A stretch of DNA of 64,000 nt from Colias croceus (Eukaryota > Arthropoda > Insecta > Lepidoptera > Pieridae), in contig NC_059553.1 of NCBI RefSeq assembly GCF_905220415.1, positions 3,124,501 through 3,188,500 of the forward strand. Reading direction: 5' to 3'. The notes under the pieces are model-generated. The model did not search any database, had not been told where the DNA came from, and worked only from the letters and a program-made list of their open reading frames with translations. This document shows positions 38,601-50,906 of this stretch, piece after piece (position 1 is the stretch's first letter; each line of letters begins with the position of its first letter). A program made the position numbers and the translations under genes.

Positions 38601-41600
38601 GTGAGTTGTTACTAGCGCACGAACGCACCGTAGCGCCTCTCATTACATCCAGCACGCTTATGCACGCCTAGTACTTATACCCGCTTGGCAATCCTTTACA
38701 TCTCTGAATCACTTCGATGACACCCCCCCTTTTGAGATGATGTTTACAAAAACTTTACAGCCGAGGACATAAAGGCGTAATTAAAATTTTATGTTGTATC
38801 ACCAACAAACGTAATTAATAATATTAATTTGTTGGTTTTTTTATGGTATAGTTGATCCTAGAATATTATCTATATGGAACGAACTAATCTAGGGTTACTA
38901 GATAGTTAATAAACATAAGTACAAAGTTTTAGATATATGTATATGTATATATAAATAAATTATTATTATTATCGATAAAATAAAACAAATATGTGAGCTA
39001 CTAATAAGTTAATAGTTAGAATTACCTTGAATATAAATATAACATTTTCCATCAAGCATCAAATATAATATTATAAATTATGCAAAGAACACCACGCTGT
39101 TTCTCATTACTGCAGTCTTTCTAGCTCGTTAATTAATGCTTAACGAAGGAGTGCCAGAAATGATAGATTTTAATACCGAATGTACAAAATAGTTATAAGA
39201 ACAAAAATGTTCGAATGCCACACGTGTAGTGTAATTACTAATTATAAATAAGTGAGCACCTTTTGTAATTACAAAACACAGATATGTAATAACTAGGTAC
39301 TTGACCAGGTTTTTTGCACATTATTTTTAATTGACTTGTTTTCAATGAAGAAGCATTAATTAATAAGTTTAAACGGTAATTAAAATATACATTCTCGTAA
39401 CTCGTAAGATGGGAAAAGGGAGGACTCAAAGCTTAAGGGCTGACTGGAACAGGCGTGAGTCTTGACCCCATTCGACAGTCCCGTATATCATGTGTAATAA
39501 ATATCAATTTACTCACACCTGGCTATTCACTATTATACGTAGCGTTTAAAGGGCACTTGAAGTTGGCCCCTGCGATAGCTGCGAAAATTATTAATTACTG
39601 CTTTCAATTAAAAAAAACTCGCATGACTGAATAAAACATAATCATCAGTCTATCTGAGTACCTGTAAAAAGAATAAATGTGGCCATTACTTATAGCGACT
39701 TCAACTAAAAACAGTGGGTTGTTATTTAAATAAATTTAATCAATTCAATTAAAAGCAACATATGCCATCAACGTAAAGCGCTTAACTCGCTATCTTTACA
39801 TCTGACATGCAGCTACAATATTAATGTATTCATGACATACATAAAACAGAAGAGTCAATGAGAATACCCATATAATTACGCGACGCTCACGGGCGCTGGA
39901 TAACATCGCTGAATTTTAATAAACCTGTTAAGCCATACACGGTTCTTACACCTTTATGTTATTCTAGTATGCGCATCGTTACTTTAACCAAATTTACCTA
40001 ACGATGTTTGGATATGAAAGCAATTTTTTTAAGAATTTATGAATGAAAAGATGTTGATAAATTTTCAATACATTTTTCGCTTTAAAATTATTTTGAAATT
40101 AATACCGTCTTCTTTATGGCGACGGAGCTCGGAGGTAAAAAGTTTACGATGTTCGATGTTATTTTCGACATTCTCAGCCTATCCGTCTGGTCTGCATTTT
40201 CCGGTCATGAAACGTCTCTTATTTTAATAAATAAATATAGATTCGTTTTACATTTATAATTTTTAAATATATGTATGAAATATATTGTGCTAGCACCAAC
40301 TCTTGACAACTCAAGAATACAGTAGAGTCTACAGTGTTACACTATCAACAGAATTATAATGATATTTGTATTTTGTACTATAAATTTTATCGCAATAAGG
40401 GACGCAGGACGACGTTAAAGATATGATTTTCAAAGTAGGTAAGTTTAAAAAACAACAAACATTTTTGTCTAGGAAAATTAAAGCGTGCTTTTAAACTGCA
40501 TAAGACTCTTACAAGTAATCAGGTCAACACTTTTACGTCTTCGCTCTTTGTTGCTAGGGAAAGTTCTCGTAGCACGATATAACAGGGTTTTTATACAACT
40601 TTTTAAGTCTTTCATGTTTATTTACCCTTAAAGTGGTGAATAACATTTTTGTTTTAACTATTACTACTTAAACTGAGTGGGAATATATTTGAAAAAGAAA
40701 GGGCTACCTATAAAAATTATAGAATAAGTTCGAAGTAGATAAAAGTCAGTACACCTAATGTAGTTTGTTCTACTTTACGTTTTTAATAAGTACTATTATG
40801 TTGAAATCAAGCAAACGATCAATAGTCATAGTACACGCACGTATAGTCAGTACCATCAAAGTACAATAATAAGAGAACCTAATGGAACGTTATGTATCAA
40901 TGGACGCTACATTATCTCGATTTAATTCTCGTCATAATATACGGCAATACATCACTTTACGGAGAGCAACAAAACGTGTCCAATTCGTCTAAGAACACTC
41001 CTCGGCATTTTCGTTCTTCACTAATAACAATACGGTTTACATTTGTGTGAACGGTTTATGAAAATTGTTTATTGTGTGGTGGCTATTAGGGCTGGATCGC
41101 AAACAATGCCTCTTTCAGCCGCGTATAATTATGAAAGCTACGATAAATCACCATCTGCTTGTGTTGCCACTTTCCAAATTTATCCGCTCGGTGGGAGGAA
41201 GGGGGGTCCTCGGTCTCGGCTCATTTTCATCGCCAAGGGAGTCTAGCGAATTACTTAAATTAAATTGTGTTTTCTGTTACTTACACCATTTAGCTTTTAT
41301 GACTAATTTACAATGTTATGTTTAAATTGGCACTTGTGTTATTAATAAGACAACACCAAGGACAACACAAACACAAACATTACATAGACTATAGAGTGAC
41401 ATCTCTTGTTTTACGTAACATTATATTACTTACCTTCAATAGCGTAAAGTTCGATATTTACCTACAAAACGTTTGCAAAATGCATTTAATCACGTCTCAG
41501 GTACAAACACTTTTGAATTTTATGGGCGCGAATAACGATGTATTAAAATAGTATATTTATACAGATGGTGTCGGATGCGCTGCATTGAGCATCTGTTGGG

Positions 41601-44600
41601 GAACAAAGGCGATGCTGAAGCACTAAAGCTATTGAAATAGTCTTAGTGGGAGAGTTTATTACCCACTACACTATTCTTGTACACTCTTCCTTATTTCTAA
41701 AGCATAATATTTGCACGCGTAAATTTCTTGTTACTTTTTTACCATGCATCGTTAGAATAAGTATGCGTAATGCGTATAAAGCGTATGAATATTAATTTAT
41801 TTTAGGTTCATAATAAGGAAATAGCGCATTTGATAAGTTATTACTGAATACCGAGTAATTTGTACGCCGTTAATGTGACAGGTTTAATGTTTAAAGCGCC
41901 AGTAATTAACCCGTTAACACGATTCCCGGGCTCTTCCGCCTGACTGAAGCAATCACTAACTCCGAATTAAGAGTAGAAATGTAGGTGAAATTACTTAACG
42001 AATAAGGCTGTAACTTTCAATGCATAAATTCTAATAAACCGAGCGCGCTGCACGTTTTGCACATTTATAGAGAGGATGTGAAACTATGAAACAAACATGC
42101 AGTTGTATCGAACGGCATTGCTTACGTGCTTATATGGGGAAGATGAGATGCCGGCGGAATACATTCGTGGGGTCTCCGCTAACGGCCGCTGTGTATTTAT
42201 GTATCGGACCCTTTATAAAACGTGACCGAGCACGAGAGATTAAACGAATTATGTTATTATTAAACATAAATACGAATGAAATTAAATTAGAGCGAAAGTC
42301 GTAAGTATAATTTTTATTATCTATGTAAATTTAAAATATGTTGGCTAGCATGCTTCTCTTACACATTAGCATATTGCGCGAAATGGTTTTGAAAAGGCAT
42401 TATGTATTCAAAATTATGCTCCACTCGTAAAACTTCATTTAAACTTCACGTGGAAAGAAATACTTCAACAGTTCATCATAAATAAATTTTATGCTTTGAT
42501 GAAAATATTTGTAAATTGTATTTTATCTTCAATATATGTATTAACATAGCTTTCATCTTAACGTCGAGTTACAAAAACGTTTTTATTGCTTTTCGTCTCC
42601 AGGATATTGCCTCAATATTGAGTGTGTATTCAACAAACAGCCTAAGGGCGGCATGTTTGAGCGGCATCTGGATTTCATCGAAAAATGCCGCGACAGGTTT
42701 ATAGCCTCCTACTTTGAGTGCTGGACGTAACGACGACGCATACCTATACACTAATTGGAACAAGAACGTTTAATACGATAATGACTACAATTATCCGACC
42801 TATAAATTGTTATCTTCGCATCTTATATTTTTACAGATTTCAATGTAAATTGTATGTATTATGTAAATATAGTCTCGAGAAAGGATTAAAGAAATAAAAT
42901 GTTAATGAGCATAAAAGATATCGTTATCTGTGTAGTTAGTATAAACCCGTTAAGTTGTTCGAAGCTATGCTCGGGGCGGCTATTTTAATTAACTTTGTGG
43001 ACGAGCTTTTAAGAGTGTAAAGTTTACTTTAGCGCTGAATGGATGTAAATGAAATGGTCGGAACTTTGTTTGTTCGGTGTGGGAAATAATGGGCAGGTCT
43101 GATTAGAGCCGGAGCCGACGCCCACTTAAGTACAATGAGTCTTCCTAGCAGGATGTAAATACAATGTTTGTTGGAACAACGGACTTTCCTTGTTTATGTT
43201 ATTTGTAAAGAACTCAAAATAACAGATATAAACACACTTTTCTCATAATGTGTAAATTTGAATGAAAAATAAACAGGATGTTTATTTCCAATAAATAAAT
43301 CTATATGATGAAAGTATATAAATGACGAGGGATTATAACACTAAAGAGGTACTGGAACAGAAAATGCGATCTTCATGGTCATTAGCCTCGATTACGAGCA
43401 AGTAATTAACAGCTTAATGAGCCTTCTACGGTCTCCTGATCTCTTAGTAGTACAATCGTGTTTATGTTGGTCAACGATTTTTTTAAACCTGTATTTATTT
43501 ATCTATATGAAAAATATTTATTTTTTATTTTAAGGAAACTGAATAGTTTTAAAAAACTCTTATTTGTTTGGTTTACGAATACTGCTCTACAAATATAATT
43601 TACCCACGACACAAGCCAGTCGTGACAAGGGTGAAAATAGGATTGAACATATTATTACAGAACAAAAGAATAGGGCGGCCTTTAATTTAACTTTACTGTG
43701 AGCGACGGACTGTTTTAACTATTTATAAGGGATACCCTTGCCAACGTATTGGATTAAGGAAGTTTGGCAAGGATAATGTAATTCTAATAAGGGTAGGTAT
43801 ACAAAGATACGTGTTCATAATTCTAATATACCTTATTGCAGATTAAATATAATATTTAGATGGATAGATTTACGGTTTATTACAAGAATACAACAACATA
43901 CAAGAAAAACAACAAAGAAAATAAAGGTACACAAGAAAAACGTATTGGTAAACAGAAAGAAATGTGTACTGTGTTCTCAGAATAAGTGTTTGTGCTGTAT
44001 AACATTACAAATCCTATATTGAAATTGAAATGACATAGAGTAAAAATGTCTATGATATAGGCATAGTGGTTCGGTTAACTACTAAAGCAATGCTGGTCCA
44101 TTGGCCATCACCGCAGTTCCGTATGCCTGCGAGCTCCCATTGAATCTCGCTGACAGTTTAATTCATCTATCATGATCATGTCCATTGATTTAGCTTATAC
44201 AATAACTCGCTCATTTTATGCTAATGGCTTATAGAAATGCTTTATGTGTCCATTGTTCGTGGAACAATAAATGATGTTTGAGAATTATTGAGACGTTGCA
44301 CGCGAACCGCTACTAAACGAATCCATCTCCGGTTTTGATGTTTCGGATTTATTTTTCCACGCAATGGTTGTTATTACTTTGATGTTGTGTTGTGATTAGA
44401 TTTGTTGTAGACTTGTTATTTAATGTTGAAGTTCCTTTATTAAATAGTTACCTAGTTGATATTTGCCCCAAGTTTTTAAACAATTATCGTAACATTTTAA
44501 TAACGTTGCATGATCTTTCAATTTAAGTAGTTTTAGTTTGTCGTTTAGATTAGTCGTAACTAGTTACCTAGTCATGTTTCAAATACGGGAATTATAATTT

Positions 44601-47600
44601 ATTGAAATCATAATGGTATAAATTTGACGATGAATATAACGTAACAAGTGACCGAGGATGTTAAAGCCAAACCTTTAATACTCAAATGCCGCCGCACGAG
44701 ATAATATTATGAAAAGCTTTATATTTTAAACACGCGTCCCTTCTGTGTTAAGAGGATTAAATTCTACACCATAATTTTTACAGCGTTTAATTTATACAGT
44801 CGAAATTATTTATGTTGAGCATTTATACTCTATAGGTGTTATACATATGACGGGATAATATTCTGGTAGTAATTTAAAAAATTGCGGCGTAAGGCGGGGT
44901 GAAATTGATTAATTAAATTTGCATAAGTTAGCACGCTAGCGATAAGCGAGGGTGGGTCGGAGTAACGCGAGCCTTCTAAATATGCGGTAAAGTCACGTTC
45001 CTGAGGCGAGCGGGGCGGGCGAGTGGGGCGAGCGAGTTGATGCCCCCACTTCGTCTATGCAAATGAGCCTCGTGACAAATTGGATCGGAACCGCGCGCCA
45101 ATAACTCCGATGCATCCATTTTGCCCCTGTCGGCCCTTTAAAGTCACGATAGCAAATTGGAATATTTTCGAATGTTGAAAAGGACGTTGGAATTCTAAAT
45201 CGGAACGGTTACGATCTTGATTTGAATTTAGAAATTCGTCAAAATGGATGCTCTACGTTTTATAATCTTATTTTATGTATTCTTACCAAAGGTGACAATT
45301 GATTAATTGTACCAGTTTTTAACTAGGTATCTTATAAGTTTATGTTGTTTGCGTATAATAATGATGTATATATAACATCTGCTGTTTACAATTTATTTTC
45401 TAGAGGTTGTTTAATACATGTACATACGATATCTAATTAGGGAGTAAACACATTTAAAACGAATGTCAAAGTTTTTCTCGATATAAATAGTAATTAAGTA
45501 AATGAACACGCAATACGCACATAACTCTAATAAACTTTGAGGCAAGAATGTTTATTGGTTTTTGCTGAGTTTGAATAATAAGTTGTATATTTTTAATTAT
45601 GAAAGCAAATTCCAATAAGGAGTAATTAATCTTATTAAGTTCACACTAGCGGTGTGTCGTGATTAAGCATTCAGTTTTATTATGTATTATTATGTATTAA
45701 ATATTATGATCTTTATAACTAAAATCATTGAATATTTCCTTGAACAAACTTGAATCTTTTTACTTCTTATAAACGTTTTTGGATCTGCCCTCTTTCTCAA
45801 CGATCCAAATTGTCATATTTGACTCGAATTGGTGATTTCATATAATGTGTGTTGACAGGCGTGCTGGTTGTGAACGTGACATGGCGCGGCAAGACGTATG
45901 TGGGCACGCTACTCGACTGCACGAGGCACGACTGGGCACCGCCGAGGTAATATCTCAATTTTGCTTATCGTGATCCGTGCTGAGCTTTCAGACGTTCTAA
46001 TTTTGCCGTCAATGTGAATACACTAATGAACTTTGATAATTTGATCATTCAATTTAATGGAATTTCAAATAGACTTTGCTGTTTTTTTTCTTTGTACTAA
46101 AAGCTATTAATTCTCCATACAGATTCTGCGACTCACCTACAGAAGAATTAGACGCGCGAACGCCTAAAGGCCGAGGGGCAAAGAGGGGCCGCGGCGCGAA
46201 CCCCACTGACATGACAAACTTCACAGAAACCCGTTCATCTGTGCATAGCAAATTAAGAAATGGCGGCGCCAAGGGACGCAGGGCGCTCCCTTCACCCACC
46301 CCCTTCACTCCCCCTAGACCTGACTCAAAGAGGAAAAGGAATTCTGAAGCGGAGGAACGGCCGCCGACGCCGAAAGCGAAGCGGCCTCCGCCTACGCCAT
46401 CTTCACCTCCTCCCGATCCCGTCCTCCTAGAATGCCCAGAACCGAACTGTTCGAAAAAGTACAAACACGCGAACGGTTTGAAATACCATCGGTCGCACGC
46501 GCACGGCACTCCAGATGATGAAGATAAAGACGGGTCGAGTTCAGAGCAAGAAGAGACGACGGTGGAACCTGCATCTCCAGCGAGGCCGCCTTCGGAGCCT
46601 GCTACACCGGCCACACCTGTGAAATCACCGACGCCGAAGTCACCTGAGGAAAAGAGTGACAAGTCACCTGAGAAATCGCCAGAGAAGCCGGAGCCAGTGG
46701 AGTCCCCGCCACAGCCGCGCTTCGAAGAGTTCGCGACGACACCTGAACCCCCGCCGGTGGTCGAGAGACAGCAAACACCTCCACCTCCAGCGACGCCGCC
46801 TCCTGAAGCTCTGCCCACGTTACAACCAACGCAGTTTAAGGTTTGTAAACATGTATGTAGTGAAGATTAAGAACATCAGGAAATTAGATGCATTTAAAAT
46901 TTATCCAGCAAAGTTATCAGTAGGTATATATCCATAGATTACTCTACTGCTCACAGATGCTCTAATACGTCTATCTTATGCATGCAAATTGTTAGTTCAA
47001 TAGTCACATTAAGTTCCATTTGCATAGAAGAATCGGACGAATATTTAATGAACATGAAACATTCAATTTTTCTTCTGTAAAAAATTTTGCACCATTTAAT
47101 ACAGATTTCTATCAATTACAGGTGAAGCCAAGATCGGCCTTAATGCCTTCAGAGGAGCGCAAATCAACGGAATCACCGCCAGACGAGTCGCCCGGCAAGC
47201 GACGGGCTCGGCGGTCTCCCACGCCGGGCGTCCGGTCTCCCGCGTATTCTGACATATCAGACGACACCGCACCAGCGGAAGGCCCGCCAGACGCAGACCC
47301 CGCGCATCGTCCTTTCCCTGTGTACCATCAGGTAACTTATGTGCGCCTAATACTAGAACATAAACATAAATGTGTTGAGTTCATATTATCACAGGTTTAA
47401 ACTTTCCTGTTAGTTTAGTTTAAGACCTCGCAAAAATATTCTAAGATTTTTCCGACATAACTCCGTCACTATAAAATAAAAATATCACCTTTCCGGTTTC
47501 GCATTGGCCAGTAATAATACCAATAACAGGACTTTTTGTCTATTATATTTTCAAATTTTATTGAAGAAGATAATAAGTATATGATATACATAATAAGTAC

Positions 47601-50600
47601 ACATTATAAAAAGACAATCAGTTTTTATCAGTACTAATATTTGAATGTTGCAATTCCAGTATTACGGGCAACCGCCTTACTTACCACCAACGCATCCCCC
47701 CACCGCGCCACCCCCCGCCTCAGATAAAGTCAAGGAAGACCTCTCCAAAGGAGACCCTAAGGCTGATCTAAAGGTAAATTTTTCTATAGGAAATTGTACA
47801 ATTTTCAAATTATTTCGTAGAATATAAGATATATTGACATAATTCTTCAAGAGTTGTGTTATGAAAGCAAAATAATAGATAGAAATTAGAAACACGTGTA
47901 ATGTTTATTCTTATATAAATATAAATATTTGACGGTGATTTCAAACACAATAAGGAAAACAATATTGCCAAAATTGTCGTCGTTTTCCTTATAACTTGTT
48001 AATAATATCCTTTTTGACAATATGGGAATATTATAATGTATTTTTTGCTTAAACTTGATACGATGCCGCGAGTGGAATCGATGTGACTTTTTCCCTGATA
48101 TTAAAGATATTAAATCATTTTTATTTTTACAACAACAAATAAATACGTTAATTTACGTAAAAATTCTGAATATAATAAATAACCAGGACAACAGAAATAT
48201 AAAACGTATCATTTATAATTATTTTCTTATTAATCGACTCATTTCAAAAGCAGGATAGAAGTACAAACTGTAAAATTTATATATGTACATATTACATTTC
48301 ATTTAATCTATAAAACTCTTTACTATCAGGACGGTAAACAAGACGGCGGTCCACAAAAGGTGTTACCGCAGCACTTCTACCCTTACAATTACGTGCCGAA
48401 TTTTCCATACAACGTCGAAACGGGCCCCCCACCCGGCCCGCCACTTGACGACAAGGCCAAGGACATGGACCGCTCTAAGACCACACCAAGTCCCTTGGAC
48501 AAGAAGCAGCCAAGGACCGACGGGAAGGAAAACCCGTCGCGGCCGAATGATAATCATCAGATATTGAAGGAAAGCATAGAAATGAAAGCGCAGATGGGAC
48601 CCTACGCGTACCAGAGGCCGCCGCACGCGAGAGAGGAAGAGTTGAGGAGGTGAGAATGACTGTTAATTTCCTACATTTATTGAGTTCTAAATTTAAACAC
48701 TTCTAAATTGTTAAAATTAGTTATACGCAGTTTTCCGCAAAAGATTTATACTCAGTTCTCTTAACTAGTGATTGTTACAGTGTTTCCCGACTTCCTTTAT
48801 GTCTTATTTTTTCCAAAATTTGAATTTTTCAAAATTAGCCAATGCTGTCGAAGCGCTATGCATACGCTTATGAAAAAATCTAATGCAATATGCTTATAAA
48901 TTAGCCATGCATAAACTGCAAGCATGCAATCATATCAATTCCGTAGTCTTCAACATAGAACAACACATACATATAGTTCTAATCAACTTCTTACACTTAT
49001 ATATATACTAATAATCTCCTCATATACCATTCCAGATACTACATGAGCCTGGAGCAGCGTCGCAAGGAGGGCGGCGAGGGGAAGCCGGGCGGGGCGGGCG
49101 GGGGCGGTGCGGGGAGCGGCCCGGGGGGGGCACCGCCACGTGCACAGCCCGCACACAAGCCCAAGGACAAGGATGACAAACCTAAGGAAGAGGTTAAGGT
49201 GAGTTGGATCAAGTGCGAACGTATGGGAGGAGTGTAATTGAAAAAGGAGCATTTCTGCAGTGTAAATTTGTTTTACAAATTTAAATTCATTTGTAAAAAA
49301 TATATCGAAGTTTAGAATTGGGAGTTGAATCGAGAATCTGTGTTAAAATAGTTGGTTACTAAATATGTGAAATTACAGAGCAACGCTTTTTTGTCCATCA
49401 TATCTACTGTGTCCTGTCATATAAAGTTTAGTTTGCAGTTATAAAATGTGAATTTAGTTTTACTAGTAGCATGCCTACGTTCATCAACGTTCTATAATAA
49501 TTCTATTCACATTGCAGGTGAAACAGGAAGGGCAGAAGCCGACGACGGAGACGCAGGGCCCGCCGCCGCCGCCCACGTCGCAGTACTACCTGCCGCCGTA
49601 CATGCAGGGCCCGCACTACGGCGCGCTGCCCTTCGACCCGGTGTACCGCGCGCCGCTCAGCCCCATGCTGGTGGGCGGGTTCGGCGGCGGCTGGAGCGTG
49701 CCGCGCTACCACGCGCCCGAGGACCTGTCGCGGCCCGGCGCGCCCGCCAAGCTGGAGCTGCTGCCGGGCCACGCGCCCTACGCCTACCCGCACGCGCCGC
49801 ACAAGATCCACGAGCTGCAGGAGCACGCCAAGTCGCCGCAGGGCAAGCCGCCGCGCGCCGAGCCGCCCAAGGAGCCGCCGCGCTCGCCGCCGCCGCAGCG
49901 CCACGTGCACACGCACCACCACACGCACGTGGGGCTCGGCTACCCGCTCTACCCGCCGCCCTACCCCGGTACGTGACACCCCACACGCACACGCACCACC
50001 ACACGCACGTGGGGCTCGGCTACCCGCTCTACCCGCCGCCCTACCCCGGTACGTGACACCCCACACGCACACGCACCACCACACGCACGTGGGGCTCGGC
50101 TACCCGCTCTACCCGCCGCCCTACCCCGGTACGTGACACCCCACACGCACACGCACCACCACACGCACGTGGGGCTCGGCTACCCGCTCTACCCGCCGCC
50201 CTACCCCGGTATGTGCGCGGTATACACTCACACACACGCCCATATTACGCATACACACACACACACACACACACACAACACACGCCCATATTACGAACAC
50301 ACACACTACACTCCGAATAGTGTCATCTTTGTTTTAAAACAATAGCCAGATATTTTTATTTCACAATTTCGCAGTTTCATGAAGGCCTACTTTTAAATTT
50401 AATCTTGATTAACTTTTTGAATAATATTTTTTTTCCAATTTAACTAAAAGTTTAAACCAAAAATTTATGAATTTAAATTACGCTGTTTTATTAATAGTTT
50501 GATATCCATCCCCCATAAAATGGCTATTTTTTTAATAATTTTATTTCTTCTATAATGAGAAAAAAAAGAATTTTCTTCATTTATTGCAGTTCCATCTACT

Positions 50601-50906
50601 TTATTTTTCGATCGCATGCTTATTTGATTTTGTGTTATTATTTCATCTTTATTTTCTCGAATGCGTCTTTGTTGCCCGAACCTCCCGCCCTGTAGTAATG
50701 TTCCCGTGTAATTGGTTGCAGGGGCTCGATAGCATTCGGCCGATAAGCGGCCAAGTCCCGCTCGAGTGTAGCGATGCGCTATACAAAGATAGCATTCGGG
50801 AAAAGATGAATAACCAGAGTTTAATAGAAGATTGTGTGTTGCAGCGGCGGCAGTTCTAGCGAGCACGCAAGCGGTCGTCAACTCTTTCCCGACCCCTCCC
50901 AAATGA
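38477..50906 (+). CDS. sbb: scribbler/brakeless (ZNF608/ZNF609 family), 3' nine coding exons
   Basis: Spliced partial CDS of 2250 nt (749 codons plus stop): 38477-38600, 45859-45946, 46123-46840, 47122-47331, 47660-47773, 48330-48649, 49036-49198, 49518-49968, 50845-50906. Every junction is GT-AG and keeps the frame. Seen: a conserved block with LGPCEPGTSV, LEGIVW, VTWRGKTYVGTLLDCTRHDW and PPRFCDSPT (residues 18-80); a C2H2 finger (Cys175, Cys180, His193, His198); SPAYSDISD near 350; a Pro-rich middle; and a C-terminal HTHHHTHVGLGYP tract followed by a short tail ending PPK. These match the ZNF608/ZNF609/scribbler family closely. In Drosophila the protein is a nuclear transcriptional co-regulator needed for photoreceptor axon targeting and larval behaviour. 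The acidic N-terminal exons are missing and should lie left of the window. Identification is firm; exact isoforms are inferred. Confidence 0.95.
38601..45858 (+). other. sbb intron, 7.26 kb
   Basis: Phase-1 intron between coding exons a and b. No coding sequence or clear transposon is visible. It is AT-rich except for a G-rich patch at about 44.93-45.13 kb. Confidence 0.8.
45859..45946 (+). CDS. sbb: sbb coding exon b (conserved core, second half)
   Basis: 88 nt, acceptor GTTGACAG, donor GAG|GTAATA. It enters in phase 1 and leaves in phase 2. It encodes VLVVNVTWRGKTYVGTLLDC and then TRHDWAPP, near-invariant in the ZNF608/609 family. The junction Gly and Arg codons are completed by the neighbouring exons, which confirms the splice sites. 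Confidence 0.95.
46123..46840 (+). CDS. sbb: sbb coding exon c (zinc-finger exon)
   Basis: 718 nt, acceptor CCATACAG, donor AAG|GTTTGT. It encodes FCDSPTEELDARTPKGRG, a basic stretch that could act as a nuclear localisation signal (KGRGAKRGRG, then SKRKRN), and a C2H2 finger with spacing C-x4-C-x12-H-x4-H (Cys codons at 46433 and 46448). A long Pro/Ser/Glu/Lys-rich segment with repeated SPEK/SPTP motifs follows and is likely disordered. The GTTTGT donor is weaker than its neighbours; read-through would stop 9 codons into the intron. Confidence 0.94.
47122..47331 (+). CDS. sbb: sbb coding exon d
   Basis: 210 nt, phase 0 at both ends; acceptor ATTACAG, donor CAG|GTAACT. It encodes a charged stretch (SEERKSTESPPDESPGKRRA) and the family signature SPAYSDISDD, then a segment ending VYHQ. 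Because the exon is in phase 0 at both ends, skipping it would keep the frame. Confidence 0.93.
47660..47773 (+). CDS. sbb: sbb coding exon e
   Basis: 114 nt, phase 0 at both ends; acceptor ATTCCAG, donor AAG|GTAAAT. It encodes YYGQPPYLPPTHPPTAPPP followed by a Lys/Asp-rich stretch. The Tyr/Pro-rich composition matches the family's middle region. Confidence 0.9.
48330..48649 (+). CDS. sbb: sbb coding exon f
   Basis: 320 nt, phase 0 in and phase 2 out; acceptor CTATCAG, donor GAG|GTGAGA. It encodes the Tyr/Pro segment FYPYNYVPNFPYN, then DNHQILKESIEMKAQMGPYA and a charged REEELRR end that continues into the next exon. Confidence 0.93.
49036..49198 (+). CDS. sbb: sbb coding exon g
   Basis: 163 nt, phase 2 in and phase 0 out; acceptor CATTCCAG, donor AAG|GTGAGT. 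It begins YYMSLEQRRKEGGEG, completing the charged helix-like REEELRR segment of the previous exon. A low-complexity Gly/Ala/Pro stretch and a Lys/Asp/Glu-rich end follow. The Gly-rich part is very GC-rich. Confidence 0.92.
49518..49968 (+). CDS. sbb: sbb coding exon h (GC-rich C-terminal exon)
   Basis: 451 nt, phase 0 in and phase 1 out; acceptor CATTGCAG, donor CCCCG|GTACGT. It encodes VKQEGQKP, a Pro/Tyr-rich block (QGPHYGALPFDPVYRAPLSP), LLPGHAPYAYPHAPHKIHEL and the His-rich HVHTHHHTHVGLGYP. Codon third positions are almost all G or C, unlike the earlier exons. The donor was chosen because splicing to 50845 restores the family tail. Without splicing the frame ends at TGA 49974-49976, giving a protein ending YPGT. 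The last 58 nt belong to a tandem 80-bp repeat. Confidence 0.93.
49911..50210 (+). repeat. 80-bp tandem repeat over the sbb exon h donor, about 3.75 copies
   Basis: Units start at 49911, 49991, 50071 and 50151; the last is cut at about 50210. Each unit holds the last 58 nt of exon h, the donor GTACGT and 16 nt of intron. The last copy has GTATGT instead. Copies look identical by eye. 80 is not a multiple of 3, and TGA follows each donor. Confidence 0.95.
50224..50310 (+). repeat. CA-rich microsatellite in the last sbb intron
   Basis: Interrupted (CA)n tract with two copies of a CGCCCATATTACG spacer, directly after the 80-bp repeats. Confidence 0.9.
50845..50906 (+). CDS. sbb: sbb last coding exon (conserved tail and stop)
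   Basis: Acceptor TTGTGTGTTGCAG. The first two bases complete an Ala codon, then AAVLASTQAVVNSFPTPPK and TGA (50904-50906). An AxxxASxQA motif followed by a Pro-rich end with a terminal PPK is typical of ZNF609/scribbler C-termini. That supports both this acceptor and the 49969 donor, although the ORF here is only 20 codons. Confidence 0.88.

Noticed and set aside
40431..40443. Further AG|GTAAGT near 40438, and AG|GT at 2069 and 13761
   Set aside because: The pyrimidine tracts are poor, so they do not pass as ratchet sites; 40438 is in the shorter 7-kb intron.
46054..46818. 254-codon antisense frame opposite sbb exon c
   Set aside because: It mirrors a Pro/Ser/Glu-rich coding exon; Gly/Ser low-complexity product with no domain. 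The + strand exon is supported by splice sites and family identity.
49448..50084. Long frames on other frames and the minus strand over the GC-rich exon
   Set aside because: Ala/Arg-rich shadows caused by high GC and by the 80-bp repeats; the true frame is fixed by family motifs.
49911..50210. CRISPR-like regular repeats
   Set aside because: The 80-bp units abut with no unique spacers and lie in a eukaryotic gene; simple tandem duplication.
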